NCBI RefSeq assembly: GCF_003387475.1
Contig: NZ_QUNO01000014.1
Span: forward strand, 1-64,000
Origin: Kutzneria buriramensis
Lineage (GTDB): Bacteria > Actinomycetota > Actinomycetes > Mycobacteriales > Pseudonocardiaceae
Direction of reading: 5' to 3'
Length of the DNA: 64,000 bases
Part shown: piece after piece, positions 52,240 to 59,895 of the stretch
How positions within the stretch are numbered: the first letter of the stretch is position 1
Layout: each line of letters begins with the position of its first letter
Notes under the pieces: generated by a model
The model's input: only the letters and a program-made list of their open reading frames with translations
What the model was told of the DNA's origin: nothing
Database searches by the model: none
Translations under genes and position numbers: made by a program

Positions 52240-53013
52240 CCGTGGCCCAGGAGACAGCTCGTGCCGTGCCGGCGCCGTCGTGGACCGGGCCAGGTCGTCG
52301 AGCCGGTCCCGGTCCAGCAGTTGGATCCTGCGGTACTGAAGCTCGATCGCCCGGTCCCGCTGGAAGTCCCGCAGCACGCGGTTGAGGGCCGGCCGTGACG
52401 CGCCGATCATCGACGCCAACGTCGCCTGCGAGACCGGCACCACGCCGTCGCGTTCCTCCACCAGCAGCATGCGCGCCACACGCACCTCCAAGCTGCTGGC
52501 CAGCACGGCCGACAGCCGAAGCCGACTGTCCACGATGCGGTCGACCAGACCGTCCAGCACCAACCGCGCCAGCGCGGGATTCCGCTCCAGCTGAACGAGA
52601 AACTCGCGCACCGGCCACAACAGCGCGGAGACGTGGGTGGCGGCCTGCACGCGGCACGGGATCCAACGGCCCGACACCAGCGGCGCGACGCCGAACGCCT
52701 CCCCGCGGCACAACGTCTGCACCACGCACCGGTTGGCGCCGACGTCGACGGCGACCTCCGCGATGCCGTCCTGAATGATCCATACACCTGGCGGCCACTT
52801 CCCGGGCGAGCACAGGTCCTCGCCGACGCGGAGTTGCCGGGCGCGCAACTGTTCCGCGAGCGTCGACAGAACGGACCGCTCCTCGTGGCGCCTGGCGCCG
52901 AGCGCGCGCATGGCGAATCGCGCGTTGGCCAGCGTGAGCGGCACATTTCTCGGTGCGACGTGCCGGTCTCCGGTCGCGTCCGGCGCCGGCGGATTCCCCA
53001 CCACTTCGTCCAC
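52213..53013 (-). CDS. Crp/Fnr-family regulator 2 (convergent paralogue)
   Basis: A 266-residue Crp/Fnr protein closely related in layout to its neighbour: VLSTLAEQLRARQLRVGEDL, KWPPGVWIIQDGIAEVAVDV, GEAFGVAPLVSG, ASSLEVRVARMLLVEERD and SQATLASMIGASRPALNRVL. GTG start with GGAGG upstream. The two genes point at each other and overlap at their 3' ends. The upstream region carries a 17-bp-spaced direct repeat that could be a binding site. Confidence 0.88.
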   Translation of the reverse strand: MDEVVGNPPAPDATGDRHVAPRNVPLTLANARFAMRALGARRHEERSVLSTLAEQLRARQLRVGEDLCSPGKWPPGVWIIQDGIAEVAVDVGANRCVVQTLCRGEAFGVAPLVSGRWIPCRVQAATHVSALLWPVREFLVQLERNPALARLVLDGLVDRIVDSRLRLSAVLASSLEVRVARMLLVEERDGVVPVSQATLASMIGASRPALNRVLRDFQRDRAIELQYRRIQLLDRDRLDDLARSTTAPARHELSPGPRLRPLHRCR

Positions 53014-53409
53014 CCGTGTCCTCCAGAAGATCCACCCCTGGGCCGCACGGCATTTCCCGGCGGCAGTCCGGCATACCGAATGCGGCGCACGACCATTGTC
53101 GGCGCAACGACCATTTGGCGTACGAGTGCCGGACTCCCATCGTCGCGGCGAAGCCGCCGGGTCGGAACGGACACTGTCGTCCCGAGGACGTTTTGCTCAC
53201 CCGCGGCGGTTCGGCGACTTGATCTCGCGGCGTGGACCGGCAAACCTGGGCGTCGCCCGGCTGTTTCGCGTTCCGGCCGGGCGCTCACGTTTCCTCACTG
53301 CCACAAGGACCATTGATGCCCGCATCGACCTGCCCGGCCGCGGTCGGGCGACCGCACGGCGACAGCGACCGGGGTCGGCGTCGACCCCGGTCGGGCAGGG
53401 ACTCACTGG
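53014..53409. other. 396-bp promoter region of Crp/Fnr regulator 2
   Basis: No gene is supported. It contains the direct repeat at 53084-53115 and otherwise ordinary GC-rich sequence up to the stop of the leftward cysteine-bearing gene. Confidence 0.5.
53084..53115 (-). promoter_or_regulatory. Direct repeat GGCGCA(A)CGACCATT x2
   Basis: Copies at 53084-53097 and 53101-53115 start 17 bp apart, 70-100 bp upstream of the Crp/Fnr 2 start codon. The place and spacing suit tandem regulator sites; the factor is unknown. Confidence 0.4.
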
Positions 53410-53661
53410 TCACTCCAGGGGGCTGGCCTGACCGTCATCCGCCCAGCGGAGCTGGATCCGCCGGGCCTCGTCGTAGCAGTGCGAACACGTCGGCCAGTAC
53501 CACTCGTCCCGATGGGCCCGATGGCTGACGATGACCACGCCGCACAGCGCCGGCAGCTCGGTGCCCGGCCCCGCGGGACGTTCCGCGAGGTAGCAGTGCC
53601 TGCGCAGGGCGGCGGGCTGCCAGGTGAAATGGGGCTGTAGCAGTTGTCCGCACTGGTTCAC
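53410..53661 (-). CDS. Small zinc-ribbon-like protein
   Basis: An 83-residue protein starting at the GTG that overlaps the upstream stop (GTGA). It has a conserved-looking layout: PHFTWQPAALRRHCYLAE, LPALCGVVIVSHRAHR and WPTCSHCYDEARR. Two Cys-x2-Cys-like and Cys/His positions could bind one zinc. Proteins of this pattern are common in Pseudonocardiaceae beside small hypothetical genes. No function is known. Confidence 0.65.
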   Translation of the reverse strand: MNQCGQLLQPHFTWQPAALRRHCYLAERPAGPGTELPALCGVVIVSHRAHRDEWYWPTCSHCYDEARRIQLRWADDGQASPLE

Positions 53662-54014
53662 AGGCACACCTGCTCCAGGCAGGAGGTGCACAGTGGGCCG
53701 GGGCCGGGAATTCGCATTCCCTCCACGGAAAGCACGGCCGCGCAGTACGCGACGACCCGGTCCGCCACGACGTCCGGCGGAGGGACGGGCGCGATGTGGC
53801 GAACGCGCCCGTCGTCCGCGCCGCCCCGCCCGCCGTGCGCGGCGAAGACCTGAACTCCCTGGCGGTTCAACTCCAGTAATCGGGACCGGGCCCCACTCGG
53901 TGCGGGATCGGCCGTGGTCCACCGCGTGCGGACCCGCGTTCGAATTTCGCGCGGGCCGCAGGTCAGTTGCTCGATGGTGTGTCGCAGGGAGGGTTGACGG
54001 AGCCTTTTTCCCAT
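53658..54014 (-). CDS. Small cysteine-bearing protein coupled to the zinc-ribbon-like protein
   Basis: A 118-residue protein (MGKRLRQPSLRHTIEQLTCG...) with a basic N-terminal half and a C-terminal CTSCLEQVC cluster, plausibly a metal site. AGGAG lies 11 bases before the ATG at 54014; upstream starts at 54038 or 54059 remain possible. The stop overlaps the next start by GTGA. I recognise no family. Confidence 0.6.
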   Translation of the reverse strand: MGKRLRQPSLRHTIEQLTCGPREIRTRVRTRWTTADPAPSGARSRLLELNRQGVQVFAAHGGRGGADDGRVRHIAPVPPPDVVADRVVAYCAAVLSVEGMRIPGPGPLCTSCLEQVCL

Positions 54015-54863
54015 CAGTCGGATCACTCCTCGTGACATGCGGCTTTTCGTCGTGCGCATTCGAGTCTGCGTGTCCGACCCGTCCTTTCAACCGTGTGGCC
54101 ATCCGCCAGGGGACGCAATGGTGTCTCATCGGACAGTGTTCGCCGGTCCGTGACGGACACACCGGTGGTGGTGTGACTGGCCGTTATCGGGACCCGGCAC
54201 ACGGAGTGACGCGCTCAGGAGAGCCACAGCGGTCTCTCGCCGCGCCCGACCCCGACACCACGCATGACACGGCCCCGGGCACCCGAACGGAGAAGTGCCT
54301 GGGGCCGCCCGCCAGCCTGACAGCGCTCCCGCCATGACCGCCAGGCCAAGCCGGAAACCGGGGCAGCCGGCCCGACGGGGATGGAGTCGCGCAGCGATAC
54401 CGAACCGGCCGCCCCCCACGAGCACAACACCAGCCAGGCGCGACCTCCGCCATTTCTGTCCGAAGTCTGCATTCCACTGCCCGGCAACCACTGACGTGGG
54501 TGACTGTGATGCCTCGTGCTGCGGGCGGCAAGCCCGATGATGCCGCACCCCGCACCCCGACGCCAGGTCCAAATACGCGGATCACTCGCAAATCGGCGAC
54601 AGTGTCGGCAACTGGCCAAGTCTGGCCCCAACTGACGATGGGGGTGCCGGGGTGCGCGCGCAACCAGTCGGCGGGCTGTCCGATGTGCGGCCGGCCGGCA
54701 GGTCGGCACCGGGGTTGACGACAATGCGGCGTGGCGTCGGCGGTCGGAAGCGGGCACATGGACTCTGTGGACTCAGGGCCTACGACCGTCACGGGTGTCA
54801 CGTCGGGTCGCGCATGCTGGCCAGCGCCGGACCGGGCGACCCGCCTGAGGGAGCACAACTCTC
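54015..54863. other. 850-bp stretch without a confident gene, holds repeat copy B
   Basis: Long frames here are shadows without ribosome sites. A minus-strand fragment reading ADWLRAHPGTPIVSWGQTWP looks protein-like and may be a decayed gene. Copy B of the dispersed repeat is at 54502-54620. Confidence 0.45.
54502..54620 (-). repeat. Dispersed ~119-bp repeat, copy B
   Basis: On the minus strand this aligns with 27976-28094 (about 70% by eye), starting CTTGGC and ending GCAGCACGAGGC, one base, TCACAGTC. It lies about 490 bp upstream of the cysteine-bearing gene pair and reads in the same direction. Confidence 0.6.
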
Positions 54864-54893
54864 TCGTGACCTCCTGCCGGCAGGAGGTCACGA
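54864..54893. promoter_or_regulatory. 30-bp perfect palindrome upstream of the protease-inhibitor gene
   Basis: The half-site TCGTGACCTCCTGCC (54864-54878) is followed directly by its exact reverse complement (54879-54893), with no spacer. The palindrome ends 24 bp before the ATG of the inhibitor gene. In DNA it is an ideal site for a dimeric regulator; in RNA it would form a hairpin close to the ribosome site. Confidence 0.8.
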
Positions 54894-54917
54894 CTGTGGA
54901 CTTTGGGAGTCGCAACG

Positions 54918-55325
54918 ATGTCATGCCAGCTCTGGGTCGCGTCGCTCGTGCTCATGAGTGCGGTGATCGTGGACCAACACGGGGGCGCCGCTCTGCGTGC
55001 TGATGAACCGCAACTGGGGGCGAAACTACAGCTGACGAAGGTCGCGGGCGCCGGGAACTCGGTGAAACGACTGGAACGCGTGCTCTTGTGCAACCCGGTG
55101 GGAGGCGATCATCCGAACGGTGATGCCGCATGTCACGATCTCGGCGTCGCATCCAGTGACTTCGACCGTCTCCCCGGGGATCCCCAAGGGGTGTGCGGCG
55201 CGGGGTACGACCCGGTCACCGTTACCGCCAGGGGGGCATGGGAGGGGAAGCGGGTCAACTTCGAGAAGACGTACGACAACCCGTGCAAGCTCCGCCTGCA
55301 CACCGGTCCGGTCTTCGAGTTGTAG
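54918..55325 (+). CDS. Subtilisin-inhibitor-like (SSI family) secreted protease inhibitor
   Basis: A 135-residue secreted protein. A signal peptide (MSCQLWVASLVLMSAVIVD) precedes an SSI domain: LLCNPVGGDHPNGDAACHDL, SSDFDRLPG, YDPVTVTARGAWEGKRVNFE and NPCKLRL. Four cysteines sit at the SSI disulfide positions. By alignment with Streptomyces SSI, the reactive loop is C-G-A-G-Y-D-P, placing Ala at P1 and Gly at P1', instead of Met, Lys or Arg. This suggests a subtilisin- or elastase-like target. GGGAG lies eight bases before the ATG. The 30-bp palindrome just upstream probably controls it. Confidence 0.87.
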   Translation: MSCQLWVASLVLMSAVIVDQHGGAALRADEPQLGAKLQLTKVAGAGNSVKRLERVLLCNPVGGDHPNGDAACHDLGVASSDFDRLPGDPQGVCGAGYDPVTVTARGAWEGKRVNFEKTYDNPCKLRLHTGPVFEL

Positions 55326-55641
55326 GTCCGTCGCCCAGAACTGGGCGGTCGGCCCGGCCGGGAGCCACTCGACCAGCCGCACCCCCCGCCCAGTCCCGGG
55401 CGTTCGCCCCCGGATGGGTACCGGTCCCCCGACCCGCCTGTCGTCGGACCGGTACCCCCGCGAACCCGGGGCACGTCGGGGGGTGCGCGCCCCGGATCTG
55501 AGCATTACTCAATCAGAGGCGACATCCCGACGCCAGGGGGACATGACGCCACTGGCCGGGACTGGCCAGGAATCGTTCAACATCCCGTGCGAGCGTCGTC
55601 GGTGATGAACGTCATGGGACGAGTTCGGCCGGTGTCGGACG
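55326..55641. other. Convergent spacer with a bidirectional terminator
   Basis: No gene in these 316 bp between the ends of the inhibitor gene and the leftward MEDS gene; a large hairpin occupies 55395-55470. Confidence 0.6.
55395..55470. terminator. Long bidirectional terminator hairpin
   Basis: Inner perfect arms GGGTACCGGTCC (55416-55427) and GGACCGGTACCC (55446-55457) are extended by GTTCGC / GCGAAC and CCCGGG pairs outside. The structure separates two convergent genes. Confidence 0.7.
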
Positions 55642-56604
55642 TCAGTCGACGTCGTGCTCTTCCTCGGCGCGCGGACCCGGCACGGCCAGTTCGATGGTGC
55701 ACCCGGAGTCGTCGGAGCTGATGTCGAGCCACTCGCAGATCTGGTTGGCCAGCCACAGACCGTCGCCGTTCTGCTCGCGCAGCGCCGGAGTGCGGAAGCC
55801 GACGAACGGGGGGAGGTCGTTGAGCGGCTGCGCGCTGTGCACCGTGCAGACCACCCGGCCGGCCGCCAGCCGCACCCACGCCGTCACCCGTTCGATTCCC
55901 CGTTGGTGCAGATACGCCATCGCCTCGCCGACCGCGATGGCGAACATCGCCGCGTTGTCCTCCGACGGCAGCAGCCGCTCGGCCTCGCCGAGAACGCGCA
56001 GGCGGGTAGCGGCGAGGGCGCCGTCGAACCGGACGACCTCGGCGTCGTCGCGCGGGAGCCTCGGCGGCGGCGACTGCCGCTTCGCGAACTCCGCGGGCGT
56101 GACGAACTGCGAGCAGGGCTCGGCCCGGCGCCCGGCAACGCACTCGGGATGGGTGCGGAGGGCATCCCTGATGATCGCGGCGTCGACGGCCCTGGTGTCG
56201 TACGGGCAGATCATCCAGATCGTGGTGTCGGCGAGCACCACGTTCAGGCCCGCCTCCATCCGCTTCCACGCGGCCACCTCGCGCTGGGACCGGCCGAACC
56301 AGATCGGCTCGGCGAGAATGCGCACGACGCCGCTCGGCGCGGCCGGCCGGTGGCGCGTCCAGTAGCGCTGGAACGCGGTGGCTCGCTGCGGCGGCCGGCG
56401 GCCGAAGTACGCGGACTCGGCGTAGTCGACGTCGCTCGCCTGGGCGCCCAGCGCCTGCTGCACCAGGTCCAGGTTCGCCGACGTCGTGGTGACCAGCACC
56501 GGTTCGTTCCGGCGGAGGCCGTCCTGCACGAACGGGACCGCCATCGACAGGAATTCCGCATCGCTGCCGTAGATGCAGCTCTGGTGCAGAAAGCCTGACT
56601 TCAT
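55642..56604 (-). CDS. MEDS sensor domain / anti-sigma-type ATPase protein
   Basis: A 320-residue protein. The N-terminal half (about 5-165) is a MEDS/DcmR sensory domain: FLHQSCIYGSDAEFLSMAVP, GLRRNEPVLVTTT, WMICPYDTR. The C-terminal part (about 220-310) resembles a RsbW/HATPase_c serine-kinase-like ATPase: AIAVGEAMAYLHQRG, GDGLWLANQICEWLDI. Such pairs occur in actinobacteria as signalling or anti-sigma factors. GGAGGTG lies before the ATG. It stands between the inhibitor gene and the bisindole operon. Confidence 0.85.
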   Translation of the reverse strand: MKSGFLHQSCIYGSDAEFLSMAVPFVQDGLRRNEPVLVTTTSANLDLVQQALGAQASDVDYAESAYFGRRPPQRATAFQRYWTRHRPAAPSGVVRILAEPIWFGRSQREVAAWKRMEAGLNVVLADTTIWMICPYDTRAVDAAIIRDALRTHPECVAGRRAEPCSQFVTPAEFAKRQSPPPRLPRDDAEVVRFDGALAATRLRVLGEAERLLPSEDNAAMFAIAVGEAMAYLHQRGIERVTAWVRLAAGRVVCTVHSAQPLNDLPPFVGFRTPALREQNGDGLWLANQICEWLDISSDDSGCTIELAVPGPRAEEEHDVD

Positions 56605-56952
56605 CACACCTCCCATGCGCCGCAGCGCCCACGTCCATCCGGTGTCGGATGCGGTCCACCGCCGACCGGGGCAGGGCCGGCGGACCGACAGCCGTGTGCT
56701 GGCTCCCGACGTGGCGGCTGACGGCCCCGTGCCTGGCGGGAACGCCGGACGACGGACCACGCGGATTCGTGGTGGGAGGCGACACTACCTCCGGCCACGA
56801 TGACGCGGAACCACTCCGGACGCGATCGTACTCCTTCGACGCGTCCGTCGTCGGAGTTGGACGAGAACACCGTTCTGGCACTGGGGGTTGCGGATTCGGC
56901 CCGAGATGTCCGCTCTGTTGTGGAGGATCACTCGGGTTGGCACGGCCGGGTC

Positions 56953-56999
56953 GGACAGCACTGTCCGTCGGGCCCGGTGGCGACCGGACAGTCCTGTCC
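56953..56999. promoter_or_regulatory. Twin palindromic boxes GGACAG-NN-CTGTCC
   Basis: Box 1 (56953-56966, centre CA) and box 2 (56986-56999, centre TC) have identical 6-bp arms and start 33 bp apart, three helical turns. Two dimers on one face of the DNA is a typical operator layout. They lie about 350-395 bp upstream of the MEDS start. Confidence 0.6.
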
Positions 57000-57021
57000 C
57001 GTCCTCGAAATCCGGCGCCGC

Positions 57022-57073
57022 GCCGGGGCGTGTCCCGGGGATGATGGCGGTGATCCACGGAACACGCCCCGGC
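57022..57073 (-). terminator. Probable terminator of the bisindole operon
   Basis: Arms GCCGGGGCGTGT (57022-57033) and ACACGCCCCGGC (57062-57073) are exact reverse complements with a 28-base loop, 56 bp past the stop of the FAD monooxygenase gene. Confidence 0.55.
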
Positions 57074-57128
57074 TCTTCCCTCCTCCGCGACCCACGGCGC
57101 GGAGGAAGACGACACCGGGCGAACGGGA

Positions 57129-58730
57129 TCACCGAGCGGCGTGGTCCGGTCCGGGATCGCGTGGGACGAGGAACGCGGCCAGGTAGTCGCGTAGCGCGTC
57201 GACGTCGTCCAGCGGTGCGACCAGTCCGACGTGCCCGTCCGGCCGGACGAGGGTGAGGTGGTGGACGCCGGCCAGGCGGCGTGCGGAAGACGGGTCCACA
57301 ACGGCGATCGGCACGATGTCGATCGACGCCGGGTAGTCGGCGCACACCTGCTGGAGCCGTCCGACGACGGCCGGCTGCGCTCGGGCCACGGCCAGCAGCA
57401 ACGTCCAGCGGTCGTACCCCAGCAGCCGATGCAGTCGCACGGGCTCCGCACCGCCCTCGCGCGTGACGAAGACGTCGGGGATTCGATCACCCGCACGGCA
57501 CCGGCTCCCGATGCGCCGGCCCTTCTGTCGCGACAGCGGACTGTCGCGATGGCTCCGGCCGAAGTCGCTCATCAACCACTCCACCCGTCGCTGGAAGGCC
57601 GACCACGGCAGGGCGGCGCGGAGGACGGCGGTTCGCAGTCGGTGCAGGGGTTCCGGCAGCAGGACCTCCGTGATGTTGAGCCTCATGTCACGGATCACCG
57701 CACGGGCGAGGGCTCGCTGCTCGACGTCGTAGGAGTCGAGCAGGGCGTCGCTCGCCTGCCGGCGGTGCACGGCGGCGAGCTTCCAGGCCAGGTTGTGCGC
57801 GCCGAGCATGCCGACGTTCATCCCGTGGCCGCCGACGGGCGCCCACGCGTGCGCCGCGTCGCCGGCGAGCAGCACCCGCCCGCGTCGGAACTCGGCGGCG
57901 ATGCGGTCGGAGAAGCGCGCCCGGCTCAGCCAGCCGGACTCCGTCGGGCCGAGTCGCAGCCCTGGGATGCCGGCGGTGTCCGCGACCAGGTCGCGCAGTT
58001 CACCCATCGTCGGCGGCTCCGTGCGCTCCGGCTCGGGGTCGTCCCGGATGCAGAAGACCCGATAACCCTGACCGGGGGTGGGGAAGGCGAGCACCGTGCA
58101 CCGGGAGCCGAGGAAGATGTAGCCCTGGCCCGGCCGGTCGCGCAGCGGCCAGGACGGCACCACGTTGCCCTGGACCACCTGCATGTTCGCGCGGCGCCTT
58201 CCGTCGAAGGGGATGCGCAGCCGGGTCCGGACGGTGCTGCCGCTGCCGTCGCAGGCGACAACCCACGGCGACAGCGCCATCTCGGTGACGCCCGTGGGCA
58301 GCCGCAGCGTCGTGAGGACGCGGTCGTCCTGGTGGCGCACGTCGGTCACCTCGGTTCGCCATTCGACGTCGACGCCGAGCCCGGTCAACTCCTCGGTGAG
58401 CAGCCGTTCGATGTCGTGCTGCTCGATCGTCATCGCGTACGGGTAGTCGGAGTCGAACCGTCCGGTCGTGAAGCAGCCCAGATGCCGCCCGTCGCCGTAG
58501 AAGTTCGCGCTCCGCATCTCATAGGCGTGTCGCCGTATCGTCTCGCCGACGCCGAGGGCGCCGAGCGCCTCGCCGGCTCGGGGAAAGACCACGTCGGCCC
58601 GCGCCTCCCGATTGGGCCCCGCCGCCCGGTCCACGATCCGCACGCGCAGCAGCAGGCGTCGCAGGGCTATCGCCAGGGTCAGGCCCACCGGTCCCGCACC
58701 GACCACCAGCACGTCTGGTTTCTCCTCCAT
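57129..58730 (-). CDS. RebC/StaC-like FAD-dependent aromatic monooxygenase
   Basis: A 533-residue flavoprotein of the phenol-hydroxylase-like class A group. FAD motifs: GAGPVG (11-16), a DG motif in WVVACDGSGSTVR and GRVLLAGDAAHAWAPVGGHG (near 300). The C-terminal thioredoxin-like domain is present. In indolocarbazole pathways RebC or StaC acts with the P450 on chromopyrrolate to fix the oxidation state of the pyrrole ring. The linkage to the RebD-like synthase and P450 makes that assignment likely. Start has AGGTG upstream; a 148-bp spacer with a hairpin repeat separates it from the methyltransferase gene. Confidence 0.85.
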   Translation of the reverse strand: MEEKPDVLVVGAGPVGLTLAIALRRLLLRVRIVDRAAGPNREARADVVFPRAGEALGALGVGETIRRHAYEMRSANFYGDGRHLGCFTTGRFDSDYPYAMTIEQHDIERLLTEELTGLGVDVEWRTEVTDVRHQDDRVLTTLRLPTGVTEMALSPWVVACDGSGSTVRTRLRIPFDGRRRANMQVVQGNVVPSWPLRDRPGQGYIFLGSRCTVLAFPTPGQGYRVFCIRDDPEPERTEPPTMGELRDLVADTAGIPGLRLGPTESGWLSRARFSDRIAAEFRRGRVLLAGDAAHAWAPVGGHGMNVGMLGAHNLAWKLAAVHRRQASDALLDSYDVEQRALARAVIRDMRLNITEVLLPEPLHRLRTAVLRAALPWSAFQRRVEWLMSDFGRSHRDSPLSRQKGRRIGSRCRAGDRIPDVFVTREGGAEPVRLHRLLGYDRWTLLLAVARAQPAVVGRLQQVCADYPASIDIVPIAVVDPSSARRLAGVHHLTLVRPDGHVGLVAPLDDVDALRDYLAAFLVPRDPGPDHAAR

Positions 58731-58878
58731 GCCACACCTCCTGTGTCTTCGGCGTTGCGGCCGGGTTCTCCAGCCCGGGAGAGTGCTCGGCCCCGCCGGC
58801 GCCTGGACTGTCGGCCAAGGAAGGCGCCGGTCACGAGGGGCCGAGCCCCGCGCGGAACGCGCGGCACAAGCACTGCGT
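58731..58878. repeat. Hairpin-rich intergenic repeat, copy 2
   Basis: Spacer between the methyltransferase and FAD monooxygenase genes. Bases 58836-58866, read on the minus strand, match 32603-32633 exactly over 31 nt; weaker homology extends to about 58788. It contains the same CCGCGCG-TTC-CGCGCGG hairpin. Confidence 0.75.
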
Positions 58879-59895
58879 TCAAGCCGGAATGACCTCGAGC
58901 ACGTTCAACATCGAAGGGGGCCCGATGACACGGGCCAGCTTCAGGCCGGCCTCGGCGAGGAGCCAGGCGTGCTCGGCCTCGGTGCGTTCCCGCCCGCCGT
59001 AGACGAACAGCATCGTCAGGTCGAGGAACTTGCTGGGATGCGGCGCGTTCCCGGTGGGCACGATCCAGTCGACGAGCAGCAGCCGGCCGCGCGCGTCCAT
59101 CGCCCGGCGGCAGTTGGCGAGGATGGCGCGGGCGTCGTCGTCGGACCAGTTGTGCAGGATTCCCTTCATCAGGTACAGATCCGCGCCGGCCGGAACCGAG
59201 TCGAGGAAGTCGCCGGGCAGGAAGCCGCAGCGGTCGGCGAGCCCGGTCGCGGCCAACTGTCGCTCGACGTCGTCGGCGAGGTACGGCTGGTCGTAGACCA
59301 CGCCGGTCAGCTCCGGATTGGCGCGCAGGACCGCGCTGAGGAAGGCGCCGTTCCCACCGCCGACATCGACGATCTGGCGCGCCCGGGAGAAGTCGTAGTA
59401 GTGGGCGAGCGTCTCGCCCGTCACGCGACTCTGCTCGGCCATCGCGGCATTGAACAGCGCGCGGTGCTCGGGGTGGCTGCGCAGGTGCTCGAACAGCGGC
59501 TCGCCGAAGATTTTCGCGGTGGTGGCCGTGCCCGTCCGGATGCTGTCCGCGGCGTTCGCGTAGACGGTGTTGAGCAACCCCTGGAAGATCACCCAGGATC
59601 GCAGCGACTGCGGATGGTCCGTCCGCAGCCGCTCACCCACCGGGGTCAGTCCGAACCATCCGGGCTCGACCTCGACGAACACTCCGACACTGGCGAGCGC
59701 GCGAAGCAGGCGGTACAGCGCGTCGGGATGGGCCGGGACCGCGGCGGCGAGATCGGCCGCCCCTCGGGGCTCGCCGGCGAGCAGGTCGGCGACCCCGAGC
59801 TCGGCGGCGAGCTGCACGGCGCGAGCCGCCCCGAACCCCTCAGCCAGCTGGATGAGCCGGAAGGCGTGGTCCTCGCGCCGGTCGGTGTCATGCAT
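58879..59895 (-). CDS. SAM-dependent O-methyltransferase (COMT-type)
   Basis: A 338-residue methyltransferase with an N-terminal winged-helix dimerisation part (about 10-95) and a Rossmann SAM-binding part with VDVGGGNG (176-183), GDFLDSVP and the likely catalytic His248 in LHNWSDDDA. This is the plant-COMT / hydroxyneurosporene / anthracycline O-methyltransferase type. The ATG overlaps the P450 stop by eight bases. It would methylate a hydroxyl or carboxyl group on the bisindole product; site unknown. RebM and StaMA/StaMB sugar methyltransferases are of other types. Confidence 0.87.
   Translation of the reverse strand: MHDTDRREDHAFRLIQLAEGFGAARAVQLAAELGVADLLAGEPRGAADLAAAVPAHPDALYRLLRALASVGVFVEVEPGWFGLTPVGERLRTDHPQSLRSWVIFQGLLNTVYANAADSIRTGTATTAKIFGEPLFEHLRSHPEHRALFNAAMAEQSRVTGETLAHYYDFSRARQIVDVGGGNGAFLSAVLRANPELTGVVYDQPYLADDVERQLAATGLADRCGFLPGDFLDSVPAGADLYLMKGILHNWSDDDARAILANCRRAMDARGRLLLVDWIVPTGNAPHPSKFLDLTMLFVYGGRERTEAEHAWLLAEAGLKLARVIGPPSMLNVLEVIPA

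Larger units (their letters stand above)
56605..57128. other. 524-bp non-coding region with palindromic boxes and a terminator
   Basis: No frame is convincing. It holds two GGACAG-CTGTCC boxes at 56953-56999 and the terminator-like hairpin at 57022-57073. It serves as the promoter region of the MEDS gene and the trailer of the bisindole operon. Confidence 0.55.

Noticed and set aside
54184-54924. Long minus-strand open frame through the spacer before the inhibitor gene
   Set aside because: No ribosome site, low-complexity Arg/Pro/Gly composition over most of its length and it runs through the 30-bp palindrome; only a short protein-like piece near 54640-54700, kept as a possible relic.
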